From positions 1 through 32,698 of the forward strand of contig CAZWLJ010000036.1 of the NCBI GenBank assembly GCA_964634605.1: DNA of 32,698 nucleotides, in the 5' to 3' direction. The notes under the pieces were generated by a model, which worked only from the letters and a program-made list of their open reading frames with translations, was not told the DNA's origin and searched no databases. Positions 8,327 through 17,702 of the stretch are shown piece after piece. The translations under genes were made by a program, and so were the position numbers. This stretch comes from UPXZ01 sp964634605. GTDB lineage: Bacteria; Bacteroidota; Bacteroidia; Bacteroidales; Paludibacteraceae. Each line of letters starts with the position of its first letter. The stretch's first letter is position 1.

Positions 8327-11300
8327 TTACGAATTGAATGCCAGACAATATTGTTCCCAATCTTCGGGACTAATCATTTGGGCAAAATTCGGGTCGCCTC
8401 CGCTTCCGGCAAGCGTACGCCTGACCGTAACCGAAACGGTTTTACTGAAAAACAAAACCGAAACCTTTACTTTAAGAGTAGCCGAACCTTCAAGTTTCTG
8501 AACTCTTCCGTCTGCAATGACAGCATGAAGCTCGAGGTAGAACTCCAGCGAAACGTGAATGAGACCGAGAATCGATAATTTACCGTTAATACGCAGATAG
8601 GCAGTCAGGTCAGCCTGATTATAGGTTATTACTCTGTTGTCCGGAAGGGTTTTCTGAGCATTGGCTGATTTGAAATAGATACCGCCCATCACCGACACGC
8701 TGCCGGATGCCACACCCACGTTGAGCGAAATGGCTGCCCCGAATTCGAATGCAGCTTCGATGGATTCAAGACCGTCGAGGCGGGTTATCAGTTTGACAAA
8801 ACCACCTCCCCCGAAACAGGATATAGTGAGCATAAACGGATTTTCGCGTGTACAGAAGAAGAAACCAATGGTGAGCGGATCGCCTGTAAATGGCAGATTG
8901 ATGTATGCGCCCAGCGATACGTTGGTAATCATGCAGATACCCATTTCGAAATTAGGCAATGCCAGTGTATAACCGGCTTTTATTCCCGAAGCCGTAAGTT
9001 CAAGATACGGTCCGTTGCCATCGTCGGAAAAACCAGTGGAAGGAATAAGGTCATTCAGGCTGTTGATAAAACTGAGCGCACCAATAAATTCCATCGGGAC
9101 TTTGCCCATTTCAACTTTCATCCCGGTTTTGCCCGATGTTCCGGTTTCGAATTTCAATGATTTGAAATTCACGGCTATACAATCGGCAACTTCCACCCTG
9201 AAATCGTCAAAACGTGCTACGGATGTAAGTATTGGCTGAGCACCCGGCACGAATGGTTTTTCGAAATGTGTATCGATTTGCAGCGCTTTTTTTGGTTCAT
9301 CAATTTTCACGGTAAGCAATTCAGGATAAACTTCCTTTTCTCCTTTTCCCAAATCGGGTTGCCATTTATATTGTACATGAAAGGCGTCGTCGGTGAGATA
9401 TGTTTTCAGATTCGGAATCCGGGGAACAGAATTGTTCAGCAAATTCCTGAGTTTGGATACTTCATCTGCTATATTTTTTTTGATATCATCTATCTCGCCG
9501 AGCAAATCCTGCCTGATCTTGTTTATTTCGTTTTGAATCTGGCTTTGAGTGTATGTCAGGTTATTAGCGACAGCTTTTTCAAGTTCGAGGGCTTTTGCCT
9601 CTGCCAGTTTAATCGAATTGCGGAATTGCTCAATTTTTTCCTGAAGTGATTTCACCTGGCTGATGAAGCTGTCCATGGAACCCGAGAGATTTGAAAGCCC
9701 GACATCAAATAACGAAAAAATATCAATTACTCCGAATATTTTGGGCGACAGGACCTTATCAAGCATTTCGAAAACTTTAACGGCATCGAATGCCAGCTTC
9801 ATGGCATCATCTATAGCTCCTCCTACTGTTCCGTGCAGGCGGCTGAGTGCCGTAATGGTCATATTAGGAGTCAGAAATCCACCTGCCTTATCGGTGCCTC
9901 CGGAGAAATTGAGCAACGCGTTTTCCACAGAAGCAAATACATGCCCCTGATTGGCATCGTCTACCAGCCTGATTTTTACCGGATCGTCGTTACCTGTGAG
10001 TCTGTTGACCGCTTCGAGTTTTATCAGCGCGTGCTGAATTTCAGGTCTGAAGCAAATCTCACCATTGCCAGGAGAGGGGAAAGTGACAGCTCCGAATTTA
10101 ATTTCGCGGGTTTCGTACTCCGTATCGCCGTCAATCAGGCTTTCGGCAAATGATATGTTTTCACCGTCGAGTTTAAGATTATTGTACAGCTCTTTCTTTT
10201 CATAGTCATTTGTAACGACAGAGATATTGCTTTCGGTACGGGCTATGATATTTTCAACAAAAGTGAGCGGCATTTTTTTCCTGTGCCCAGCTCCTTCCTT
10301 GTCTATGAGTACGACATCAAAATCAAACGGTTTTCCGGATGAATGGATATAAAAATTATAGCCGCTGAGCGATTTGTCAATCGTGGTATTTTGGGGGTTG
10401 TCAATGTTGGGAGTGTTGCTGTTGATAATTTCCACAGTCTGAAAAGGAAATTTCAGGAAATCGCCCCGCGGTATGGTACGTTCGTAAACAACTTCTTTCT
10501 GCAACACAACAATGTACATATGCTGTCTGTTGACAGCCGAGCGGTTTTCTTTCATAAACTTCCGTTCGGTAATTTTCACCAGGGCTGCCCGGTGTCCGAA
10601 CGGGAAAAGATATCCTTCTTTCACTATTTTCACATAATGATCTCGACCCATGGTGGCAAAATGTTCCCATTCGATGATATTCAGATAATTATCAGCCGGA
10701 GAGGGTACATCGAAAAATGCATGCCAGTCAAGGTAAGCACCCAGTGGAGTCAGCATCAGTTTTTTGACTGGAACTGTTTTCGGTTGGTAATTGCTAATCA
10801 GATAGTTGGAAGTGATATGTACCAGTTGATGCCGGTCGCTGGCATCGAGCGATGCTAAAAAAGGCATCGGATAGTTTGGATTTGGTACCTGAGTATAGTC
10901 GGTTTTTGCATCAAAAGCCCACAACGCCCTTATCGAACGCAAATATGGGAGACCATCCGTTACCTTGGCATCCCCGAGGCGCACTCCCAGTTTAGTGTGC
11001 CACATTTCATATACTTCGGATTGGCCCTGCTGCTGCAATCCTGTTAGAGAAATGCGATGCTCGAATCCGCCTGTCTGGTTGGGGGAAATATACATTAATG
11101 CAGGTGCTTCGATACAGGTGCTGTCTTCAGCTACCGGACCGGGTTTTAGCATTGCCGACATCGCTTTCTGGGCATTGGTACTCAGAAGCGAGTCAGACAC
11201 ATCGCCCGAAAAAACGGTGTTGATGATTGCAGAATCATATTGTTTCAACCTGTCGGCATGTATGGAGTTTGCCTGATTCAATTTCAGGCTGTAGGCAAGA

Positions 11301-13372
11301 TCTTGCTTCCGGCTTACTGATACCGTTTTGTCTTTTCCAACCACGGATACTTTGGAGTATTTCGGATTCCGGAGTAAACTTTCGCGGTCGAATCGCTTGG
11401 GTACATTAACCCAAGCACGCGGATCGACACGCAACTCAAACTTCGACCAGTCGAGCAGTTCGTTCATATCCAACGGAAAAGATTCTCCATCGGCAGGATA
11501 TTCAAACACGAGTCTGCTCCTGTAAGCTCTTAAATGCCTGACGGGTAAACTGACCGGATTGGAGGCAGTCCTCGACGAACCGGAAACGGGAATATTGTTT
11601 TCTTCAAAAAAAGCTTCTTCGAGTGTATGCTGGGTTTGAATATGCACAATCACCAGCCCTTTGCTGCCCTTTTTCTGCAGTGAAATTATATTTTGTCCTC
11701 CTTCGCTGGTGAGAACAAAATTACGGAACTCAAACTCGAGCAGCAACAAGTCTTCCGGACGCAAAATCCTGAATTTAAGCTCATTGGGCTTGAGCGTAAT
11801 GATTTCTTTCCCCTGTGTGGATATTTCAGGCAGTTTTGATTTTTCGGTTTTTCGTTTCGATGGAATCACCGGATCCTGAATGTCGCGGTTGTTGATTTTA
11901 TCCCTGACGGTGGTTTGTTCTTTTTGTTCTTTTTGTTGTTCCTCCGGTTCTTTATTCCTTTGCTCTCTGGGTATCACTTTCAGAATGCCGGATTCTTTTT
12001 TTATGGTACTGGTCTTCTGTACCCCTGGCTGAGCCTGGGTACTGTTTCCGGTTTCACTCTGTGTTGAAGTGCTGCCTGTCTTTCTATTAAGTTTCAGTGT
12101 GCTTATTTTCCTGGTGGTTTCATCCTGTAAGTCAGCTACGCTTGAGAATCCTTCGTCAGGTATTTTCAGATTTTCATCTTCGTGGCGGGCAAGTACGATG
12201 TTTACCGGTTTTTGAAGCACGGAGGGTAAAGTCAGCGCGTTGGGTATTTCAGGTTTGAAAGCAGTGAGTGATGGTGCATAACGATATGAACGGATATCCG
12301 AAGCATATCCGAATGCTTCAAAATCTGGCAAGTCATTGTCTGCGCCTATCTGAAAAGACCCGAAACGGTTGCTTATCCACTGGCCGGGCGACGAAATGGC
12401 AGCCAGATAAACTTCGGGCTGCTGATTTGAACTGATTTCTGAGATTAAAAAAAACTTGCTGAAACGGAAATCATGTCCCTTCTGATAGCGGTGAGCGAAT
12501 GACAAGATATCGCCCGATTGATTTACCCAAAGCGATTGGTGGAAAATTCCCGATTTATTATTCCACATAAGTATATTCAGGTCGGGTTTTGCATCAGAGG
12601 AATGCAGCAAATAATCACCGGAGAAATGCATTTCGGACACCAGGCGGCTCCAGGCATCAAAAGTAGGCAGTTTTACATATAAAGACCCTGAAGGGGCTGT
12701 AATGAACGACCTGAAAGTATTGCCCCTGCCACCCAGCACAACCGAAGAAGTTCGGTATGAACGGCCTGAATAGCTGAAAACGATGGCATCGGCTCCTTCA
12801 AAAGACATGTTCCAGCGCGAATCCATCATAAAATTCACTTCTCCGTCAATGCGGATATTGCTTTGTTCCGATGAACTTCCTAACTGCAGACTGGTATTTA
12901 TTTGCTGCCCGACGAGTTGTTTATTATCCAGGAAATCCAGAAAATCGACTTTCGTATCCACTCCGAATTGAGGTATCACAATTTTCATCTGCCATCCGAA
13001 GATACTCTCATATATTCTCGCCGTCAAATCAAAAGACTGCGATGAGCTGTTGAAAAGCAGGTTATTCAAATCAATGAAATATTCATCCCTGATTTTGCGC
13101 ACGCTTACTTTTGCACAGCCCGAAAACTGCGAGGCCGGAAACTGCCAGCATATCGAGGCATTTCTTTTTACAATCAATTTGTCATCTGAATTCAGAATCT
13201 GAAATGGCTCTCCCGCAACTTTATCGAAGGATTTAACCAGAGGGTTGACAGCCAGCGCACTCAAACCAATATTCTTAAGAAACTTACGCCTGTCCAGTGT
13301 TCTGATTTTCTTTTCAGGTATAGTAAACACTTTCATCCTGGACTCCCGGATATTGAAATGTTTGAAGTTCAT
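8327..13372 (-). CDS. Giant protein of unknown function with Tat-like leader, coiled coil and beta-rich C-terminus (about 1681 residues)
   Basis: I do not recognise this protein. The open frame reaches back to a TTG at 13444, but ATG 13372 (used here) or ATG 13336 are better starts. Either places a twin-arginine motif LDRRKFLKNIGLSALAV near the N-terminus, with the arginines at residues 28-29 or 16-17. Layout from the start used here: a beta-rich N-terminal part, a Q/E/K-rich linker around residues 460-530 (EPEEQQKEQKEQ), a second beta-rich region, a coiled coil at about 1227-1317 (KSLQEKIEQFRNSIKLAEAK), and about 350 residues of alternating hydrophobic strands with Gly-rich turns (GFFFCTRENPFMLTISCFGG). 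The Tat-like leader suggests export of a protein folded in the cytoplasm. No T9SS sorting tail is seen. It is first in a two-gene unit with the 1494-residue protein. The C-terminus could be a barrel, a fibre or a lipid-binding groove; the sequence does not decide. Confidence 0.82.
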   Translation of the reverse strand: MNFKHFNIRESRMKVFTIPEKKIRTLDRRKFLKNIGLSALAVNPLVKSFDKVAGEPFQILNSDDKLIVKRNASICWQFPASQFSGCAKVSVRKIRDEYFIDLNNLLFNSSSQSFDLTARIYESIFGWQMKIVIPQFGVDTKVDFLDFLDNKQLVGQQINTSLQLGSSSEQSNIRIDGEVNFMMDSRWNMSFEGADAIVFSYSGRSYRTSSVVLGGRGNTFRSFITAPSGSLYVKLPTFDAWSRLVSEMHFSGDYLLHSSDAKPDLNILMWNNKSGIFHQSLWVNQSGDILSFAHRYQKGHDFRFSKFFLISEISSNQQPEVYLAAISSPGQWISNRFGSFQIGADNDLPDFEAFGYASDIRSYRYAPSLTAFKPEIPNALTLPSVLQKPVNIVLARHEDENLKIPDEGFSSVADLQDETTRKISTLKLNRKTGSTSTQSETGNSTQAQPGVQKTSTIKKESGILKVIPREQRNKEPEEQQKEQKEQTTVRDKINNRDIQDPVIPSKRKTEKSKLPEISTQGKEIITLKPNELKFRILRPEDLLLLEFEFRNFVLTSEGGQNIISLQKKGSKGLVIVHIQTQHTLEEAFFEENNIPVSGSSRTASNPVSLPVRHLRAYRSRLVFEYPADGESFPLDMNELLDWSKFELRVDPRAWVNVPKRFDRESLLRNPKYSKVSVVGKDKTVSVSRKQDLAYSLKLNQANSIHADRLKQYDSAIINTVFSGDVSDSLLSTNAQKAMSAMLKPGPVAEDSTCIEAPALMYISPNQTGGFEHRISLTGLQQQGQSEVYEMWHTKLGVRLGDAKVTDGLPYLRSIRALWAFDAKTDYTQVPNPNYPMPFLASLDASDRHQLVHITSNYLISNYQPKTVPVKKLMLTPLGAYLDWHAFFDVPSPADNYLNIIEWEHFATMGRDHYVKIVKEGYLFPFGHRAALVKITERKFMKENRSAVNRQHMYIVVLQKEVVYERTIPRGDFLKFPFQTVEIINSNTPNIDNPQNTTIDKSLSGYNFYIHSSGKPFDFDVVLIDKEGAGHRKKMPLTFVENIIARTESNISVVTNDYEKKELYNNLKLDGENISFAESLIDGDTEYETREIKFGAVTFPSPGNGEICFRPEIQHALIKLEAVNRLTGNDDPVKIRLVDDANQGHVFASVENALLNFSGGTDKAGGFLTPNMTITALSRLHGTVGGAIDDAMKLAFDAVKVFEMLDKVLSPKIFGVIDIFSLFDVGLSNLSGSMDSFISQVKSLQEKIEQFRNSIKLAEAKALELEKAVANNLTYTQSQIQNEINKIRQDLLGEIDDIKKNIADEVSKLRNLLNNSVPRIPNLKTYLTDDAFHVQYKWQPDLGKGEKEVYPELLTVKIDEPKKALQIDTHFEKPFVPGAQPILTSVARFDDFRVEVADCIAVNFKSLKFETGTSGKTGMKVEMGKVPMEFIGALSFINSLNDLIPSTGFSDDGNGPYLELTASGIKAGYTLALPNFEMGICMITNVSLGAYINLPFTGDPLTIGFFFCTRENPFMLTISCFGGGGFVKLITRLDGLESIEAAFEFGAAISLNVGVASGSVSVMGGIYFKSANAQKTLPDNRVITYNQADLTAYLRINGKLSILGLIHVSLEFYLELHAVIADGRVQKLEGSATLKVKVSVLFFSKTVSVTVRRTLAGSGGDPNFAQMISPEDWEQYCLAFNS

Positions 13373-14026
13373 AGGTTTTGTATTTTTTTTAGATGATAAA
13401 AATTTCCCGGAAGTACTTATCTGAATGAAAACCAACTGTAGCAAAGAGACTGAATACTCCGGCCTGTCTGAATCAAAAAAATGGATGAATTAGTACGTTA
13501 TAAATTGCAGTTGTAATCCTTATCGCTCAGAAAATAATCAGCAAGCATGATTGCAGGAAAAACTGATTTCCGGGTCCGGATTTTCTATTCTTTCATAAGT
13601 TCTAACCACCAGGCAGTGTAGCGCGGTGGTTTACATTTACAGCAAAGCCGGTGTGATGATGAGTGAAGCAGATAGTATGGATACCTTTGAACCGGAAACT
13701 TCATACTAATATCTGATTTTTCAGATTACCGGCTTGACGGGAATAATTGCCGGACACATAAATGATCCGTACAACGGGTTCATGACACTGTATCAGGAAC
13801 AGAGTCAGCATATGACTTTTTCATCAGTATGAATTTCCAAAAATAAATAATTTCTTTTGAACTTTTACGAATTTTACAAAAAAACTTACAAAACTTTGCA
13901 AAAAAGCAGGAATAACAATCATTTTCCATTTTTCCGAAAAGAAAAGTCCGTATTTTAATGAATATTTTCTTATTATTCTAAAATTTTTGATTTTATTTGC
14001 AAAATGAATTTAATCATCATCTATTT
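13373..14026. other. Divergent intergenic region of about 650 bases
   Basis: No convincing gene. Two small hairpins are visible: AACCACC/GGTGGTT (13604-13610 with 13625-13631) and ATCTGA/TCAGAT (13711-13716 with 13721-13726). The right 200 bases are very AT-rich and probably carry the promoter of the outer-membrane protein gene. On the minus strand a TTG (13433-13435) lies 17 bases from TACTTCCG (13408-13415), a weak promoter-like pair. If it is real, the TTG start at 13444 would lie upstream of the transcript, which favours ATG 13372 or 13336 for the giant gene. Confidence 0.5.
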
Positions 14027-14896
14027 ATGAGACGCATTATTTTAACTTCACTGCTATTGACCTGCCTGATTATCTCCGGATATTCGCAGGAAAATGAAAC
14101 GAGTTCGAAATCATGGCACCCCTCACAGGGCGCTTTGCTTGATGGACGTACAATTCTGAAAGCCAATCTTCCCGGATTGGTTTTGGGCAACTACAATTTT
14201 TCCGCCGAACGAATCATTGGCAAGCACTTTAGCCTCGCAGGGAATATCGGCTATTTTCCGAAAGGAGATTTCCCCTATGCATCAAAAATCACAGAGCTGG
14301 TAAAAGATGATCAGGGGTACCTTGAGATGGCTCAGGTTAATACCCTCACATCATCGGTTGAATTACGTTTCTACCTTAGCAAAAAAGGCTTTGGCAGGGG
14401 TTTTTACATTTCACCTTACTACAGGTATGGCAAAGCCGGTTTTGACAATATTCAGGCTGAATATGTAGATGATGGAGAAGAGGAAGAGAATGAAGATTAT
14501 AACTACGGCTACAGTAAAGTTAAGGCTATTGCCAGCGATGAAACCTATAACATCACGCTTAACGGAAACATGACCTCACATAATTTTGGCCTTATGATGG
14601 GTTATCAGTGGCTGGTTGGTAAAAGAAGAAATGTAGTTATCGACTGGTCAGTGATAGGTGTTCATGCCGGAAAAATGAACACAGACGTATTCGGAAATAT
14701 TTCTCCCGAACTAACTGCCGAAGAACAACAGGATGCAAGGGAAAACATTGATGAAGTATTTGAAGAAAGATTTGACAAATTTCCGTTTTCACTTTACGAA
14801 CATACGGTAAACGTCACATCCGGCACTACCAATATAAATGTAAAAGGACCCTGGGCATTCATCAGAGGCAGTTTGTCGGTAGGGATACGGTTTTAG
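14027..14896 (+). CDS. Outer-membrane beta-barrel protein (DUF3575-like)
   Basis: Starting at ATG 14027 the protein has 289 residues and a clean signal peptide (MRRIILTSLLLTCLIISGYS, cleavage before QEN). The open frame extends to a TTG at 13997, but that would bury the signal peptide. The mature part has repeated amphipathic strands ending in aromatic residues (ELRFYLSKKGFGRGFYISPY) and closes with RGSLSVGIRF, a terminal strand ending in Phe as in many outer-membrane barrels. An acidic loop EYVDDGEEEENEDYNYGY near residue 145 probably faces outward. The family assignment is by general resemblance to small Bacteroidota barrel proteins; the specific role is unknown. It is monocistronic, with a terminator at 14943-14979. 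Confidence 0.7.
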   Translation: MRRIILTSLLLTCLIISGYSQENETSSKSWHPSQGALLDGRTILKANLPGLVLGNYNFSAERIIGKHFSLAGNIGYFPKGDFPYASKITELVKDDQGYLEMAQVNTLTSSVELRFYLSKKGFGRGFYISPYYRYGKAGFDNIQAEYVDDGEEEENEDYNYGYSKVKAIASDETYNITLNGNMTSHNFGLMMGYQWLVGKRRNVVIDWSVIGVHAGKMNTDVFGNISPELTAEEQQDARENIDEVFEERFDKFPFSLYEHTVNVTSGTTNINVKGPWAFIRGSLSVGIRF

Positions 14897-14942
14897 CTGA
14901 GTAAACTGAATTACAGAATTTCTTTCATAACCCCGGTAATAC

Positions 14943-14979
14943 AGAAAAGGTGGAATAACCGTGTTATTCCACCTTTTCT
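14943..14979. terminator. Bidirectional terminator between convergent genes
   Basis: A 16-bp perfect inverted repeat (14943-14958 with 14964-14979) has a 5-base loop, an A-run on the left and a T-run on the right. It lies between the outer-membrane protein gene (plus) and the serine dehydratase gene (minus) and can serve both. Confidence 0.85.
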
Positions 14980-15008
14980 TGTAATCTTAATTATCTGCGA
15001 CACCCGTT

Positions 15009-16208
15009 TCAGTCAGCGAGCCATTCCTTAGCCAGCCCTCCTTCGGCAGTTTCTTTGTAAAGGTGAGGCAGGTCATGACCCGTTTTCTTCATCACTTCCA
15101 CCACTTTATCAAAACTTATCAGGTGTTTTCCGTCGGAGAGCATCGATTTCAGATTGGCATCCAGTGCACGCAGTGCCGCAAATGCATTCCGCTCGATACA
15201 AGGCACCTGCACCAGTCCGCACACAGGGTCGCACGTCATGCCCAGGTGGTGTTCGAGCCCCATTTCGGCAGCATACTCTATTTGCTGCGGGCTTCCTCCG
15301 AAAAGCTGACATGATGCCGCCGATGCCATGGAGCAAGCCGATCCCACTTCGCCCTGGCAACCTACTTCAGCTCCTGAAATGGATGCATTTTTTTTGATAA
15401 TATTGCCGAACAGACCTGCCGTAGCCAAAGCCTGAAGAATATGCTTATCCGACATTTCGTGATATGTTTTCAGGTGGTAAAGTATACCCGGGATTACTCC
15501 CGACGAGCCACAAGTGGGAGCCGTCACCACCACACCGCCGCTGGCATTCTGCTCAGACACAGCCATGGCATACGACATGATGAGGCATCGGTTCTGAAGG
15601 CTGACTTTGTATCCTTTGGCTTTTATCCAGTACGAGGCTGCCTTACGGCGCAGGTATAATTCTCCGGGAAGAACACCATCGGCTTCCAGACCTTCTTTTA
15701 CCGAATTCTGCATGGCTTTCCATATTTCGTTCAGAAAATCCCAAATGTCTTTTCCTTCACGGTCCTGAACGTATTCCCAGTAAGTCTGACCCCGTTTTTC
15801 GATCCAGGGCATTATAACTTCAATCGAGTTGTGCTCGTATATTCTTTTCTCTTCATTTTGCGAATTTTCATCCACAATCTTACCACCTCCCACGCTATAC
15901 ACTATCCAGTCTTTTTGCATATTACCGTCAGCATCGAGTGCCTCGAATTTCATTCCGTTGGAATGGTAGGGAAGGATAATTTCAGGCAGCCAGCTGAATT
16001 CCACCTGTTTTGGCTGAAGTGTTTCGGCAATAGTTGCATCGGTAAGGTGGCCTTTACCTGTAGCTGCCAGACTACCGTACAAACTGACTCTGTATGATGC
16101 AGCATCGGGAGTTTCGGCTGCAAACTGTTCGGCTGCAAACCGCGGCCCCATAGTATGACTGCTGGATGGCCCGTGTCCTATGCGGTATAATTCTCTGATC
16201 GATTCCAT
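15009..16208 (-). CDS. sdaA: L-serine dehydratase (L-serine ammonia-lyase), iron-sulfur type
   Basis: A 399-residue single-chain enzyme that converts L-serine to pyruvate and ammonia using a [4Fe-4S] cluster. The N-terminal beta domain begins ESIRELYRIGHGPSSSHTMG, the characteristic substrate-binding segment. The C-terminal alpha domain has the cysteine motifs expected for the cluster: APTCGSSGVIPG, EVGCQGEVGSACSMA and GMTCDPVCGLVQVPC. The length is a little below that of the E. coli enzymes (about 455), as is usual for the Bacteroidota version. It is transcribed alone, divergently from the DUF1015 gene 173 bases away. The family call is firm. Confidence 0.95.
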   Translation of the reverse strand: MESIRELYRIGHGPSSSHTMGPRFAAEQFAAETPDAASYRVSLYGSLAATGKGHLTDATIAETLQPKQVEFSWLPEIILPYHSNGMKFEALDADGNMQKDWIVYSVGGGKIVDENSQNEEKRIYEHNSIEVIMPWIEKRGQTYWEYVQDREGKDIWDFLNEIWKAMQNSVKEGLEADGVLPGELYLRRKAASYWIKAKGYKVSLQNRCLIMSYAMAVSEQNASGGVVVTAPTCGSSGVIPGILYHLKTYHEMSDKHILQALATAGLFGNIIKKNASISGAEVGCQGEVGSACSMASAASCQLFGGSPQQIEYAAEMGLEHHLGMTCDPVCGLVQVPCIERNAFAALRALDANLKSMLSDGKHLISFDKVVEVMKKTGHDLPHLYKETAEGGLAKEWLAD

Positions 16209-16230
16209 AAAAGAATAAATTTATATACTG

Positions 16231-16257
16231 CAAATATAATTCAAATTATCGATGCAA
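16231..16257 (-). promoter_or_regulatory. Bacteroidota-type promoter of the serine dehydratase gene
   Basis: The minus strand reads TATATTTG (16238-16231), an exact match to the -7 consensus TAnnTTTG. A TTG at 16257-16255 is the best -33 candidate, although the 16-base spacing is shorter than the usual 19-20. The -7 box is 23 bases from the start codon. Confidence 0.5.
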
Positions 16258-16332
16258 TTCCCATTCATAACAGAAGTTTCAAACTCTTAAAGATTTTGAA
16301 GATTTAAGTCTGTCAACTCAAAACCTTTTTAG

Positions 16333-16340
16333 TAATTTTG
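16333..16340 (+). promoter_or_regulatory. -7 element of the DUF1015 gene
   Basis: TAATTTTG is an exact match to the TAnnTTTG consensus, 41 bases before the ATG. No clear TTG is seen at the usual -33 distance, so the call rests on the -7 box and its position. Confidence 0.45.
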
Positions 16341-16381
16341 CAGCTGAAAAAAAATTGATTTTTTAAAAACAATACTGAATC

Positions 16382-17629
16382 ATGGCAACAATCAAACCCT
16401 TCAAAGGCATACGTCCGCCCGTAAATCTGGTTGAGAAAGTGGCATCGCGCCCTTACGATGTATTAAATTCCGATGAAGCCCGGGCAGAAGCTGCAGGAAA
16501 TCCCTACTCGCTTTACCACATCATCAAACCTGAAATTGATTTCCAGGAAGGTACGGATGAACACGAAGAAAAAGTTTACATCAAAGCAGCAGAAAATTTT
16601 GAAATGTTCAGAAAAAACGGATGGCTTGTAAGCGATGATACCGACAGTTATTACGTATATGCCCAGACAATGAACGGACGCACGCAGTACGGGCTTGTGG
16701 TATGCGCTTATGTTGACGATTACATGACCGGCAAAATCAAAAAGCACGAGCTAACGCGCCGTGACAAGGAAGAAGACCGCATGAAACACGTACGTATCAA
16801 CAATGCAAACATCGAACCGGTGTTTTTTGCCTATCCTCACCGCGACGATCTGGATGCAATCATAGCTGATATTATCAAAAGCCAACCTGAGTATGACTTT
16901 GTGGCTGATTTTGACGGTTTCGGACATACATTCTGGGTAATTAACGACGAAAACACCATCCGGGAAATCACTGCTATTTTCTCCGAAATCCCATCGCTCT
17001 ATATTGCCGACGGACACCACCGAAGCGCTGCTGCCGCTCTGGTAGGCAACGAAAAGCGCCTCCTTAATCCCGCCCACACCGGCGACGAGGAGTACAACTA
17101 TTTTATGGCTGTATGTTTCCCCGACAATCAGCTGAATATCATCGATTACAACCGCCTTGTGAAAGATCTGAACAATCTGACCGACGGGGAATTTCTGAAA
17201 AAACTGGAAGAAAATTTCATGATTGAAGAAAAAGGAACTGAAATCTACAAGCCGGACAAACTTCACAATTTCTCGCTCTACCTGTCGGGCAAATGGTATT
17301 CGCTCACTGCCAGAGAAAACACCTACAACGATAACGATCCGATAGGCGTACTGGATGTTACCATTTCGTCCAACCTGATTTTGGATGAAATACTCGGCAT
17401 CAAGGATTTGCGTTCCGACAAACGGATTGATTTCGTAGGCGGTATACGTGGTCTCGGAGAACTGAAGCGACGAGTGGACTCCGGCGAGATGCGTGCGGCA
17501 CTGGCACTTTACCCCGTTTCCATGAAGCAACTCATCGACATAGCCGACACGGGCAATATCATGCCCCCGAAAACAACGTGGTTTGAGCCAAAATTACGCT
17601 CGGGACTGGTAATACACGAACTGGTGTAA
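16382..17629 (+). CDS. DUF1015 family protein
   Basis: A 415-residue protein with the family's typical opening (IKPFKGIRPP...ASRPYDVLN) and the conserved YIADGHHRSAAA segment near residue 210, a histidine-rich site that resembles the ParB/Srx-type catalytic pocket. DUF1015 genes in Bacteroidota are often found next to serA and serC of serine biosynthesis; here the neighbour is the serine-degrading enzyme, on the other strand. The length is normal and the frame intact. The biochemical function is not assigned from sequence. A terminator-like hairpin follows at 17703-17750. Confidence 0.92.
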   Translation: MATIKPFKGIRPPVNLVEKVASRPYDVLNSDEARAEAAGNPYSLYHIIKPEIDFQEGTDEHEEKVYIKAAENFEMFRKNGWLVSDDTDSYYVYAQTMNGRTQYGLVVCAYVDDYMTGKIKKHELTRRDKEEDRMKHVRINNANIEPVFFAYPHRDDLDAIIADIIKSQPEYDFVADFDGFGHTFWVINDENTIREITAIFSEIPSLYIADGHHRSAAAALVGNEKRLLNPAHTGDEEYNYFMAVCFPDNQLNIIDYNRLVKDLNNLTDGEFLKKLEENFMIEEKGTEIYKPDKLHNFSLYLSGKWYSLTARENTYNDNDPIGVLDVTISSNLILDEILGIKDLRSDKRIDFVGGIRGLGELKRRVDSGEMRAALALYPVSMKQLIDIADTGNIMPPKTTWFEPKLRSGLVIHELV

Positions 17630-17702
17630 AAAACAATCACTGCACCTGAGTTTACGTTTACTGATCCATCCCGCGTAATTCCTTTCCGCTAAAAGACAAT
17701 AA

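Noticed and set aside
11880..12060. Q/E/K-rich segment of the giant protein as a frameshift or sequencing error
   Set aside because: The frame is continuous on both sides and the composition is typical of a flexible linker.
13373..13444. Extending the giant Tat-leader protein to the TTG at 13444
   Set aside because: The extension would put the twin-arginine motif more than 50 residues from the N-terminus and overlaps a promoter-like pair; ATG starts are available at 13372 and 13336.
13604..13726. Small hairpins in the large intergenic region as a CRISPR array or riboswitch
   Set aside because: The two inverted repeats are unrelated, short and unspaced; there are no direct repeats and no conserved riboswitch core.
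16751..17530. A 259-codon minus-strand open frame
   Set aside because: It lies entirely inside the DUF1015 gene on the other strand, and the product resembles no protein family.
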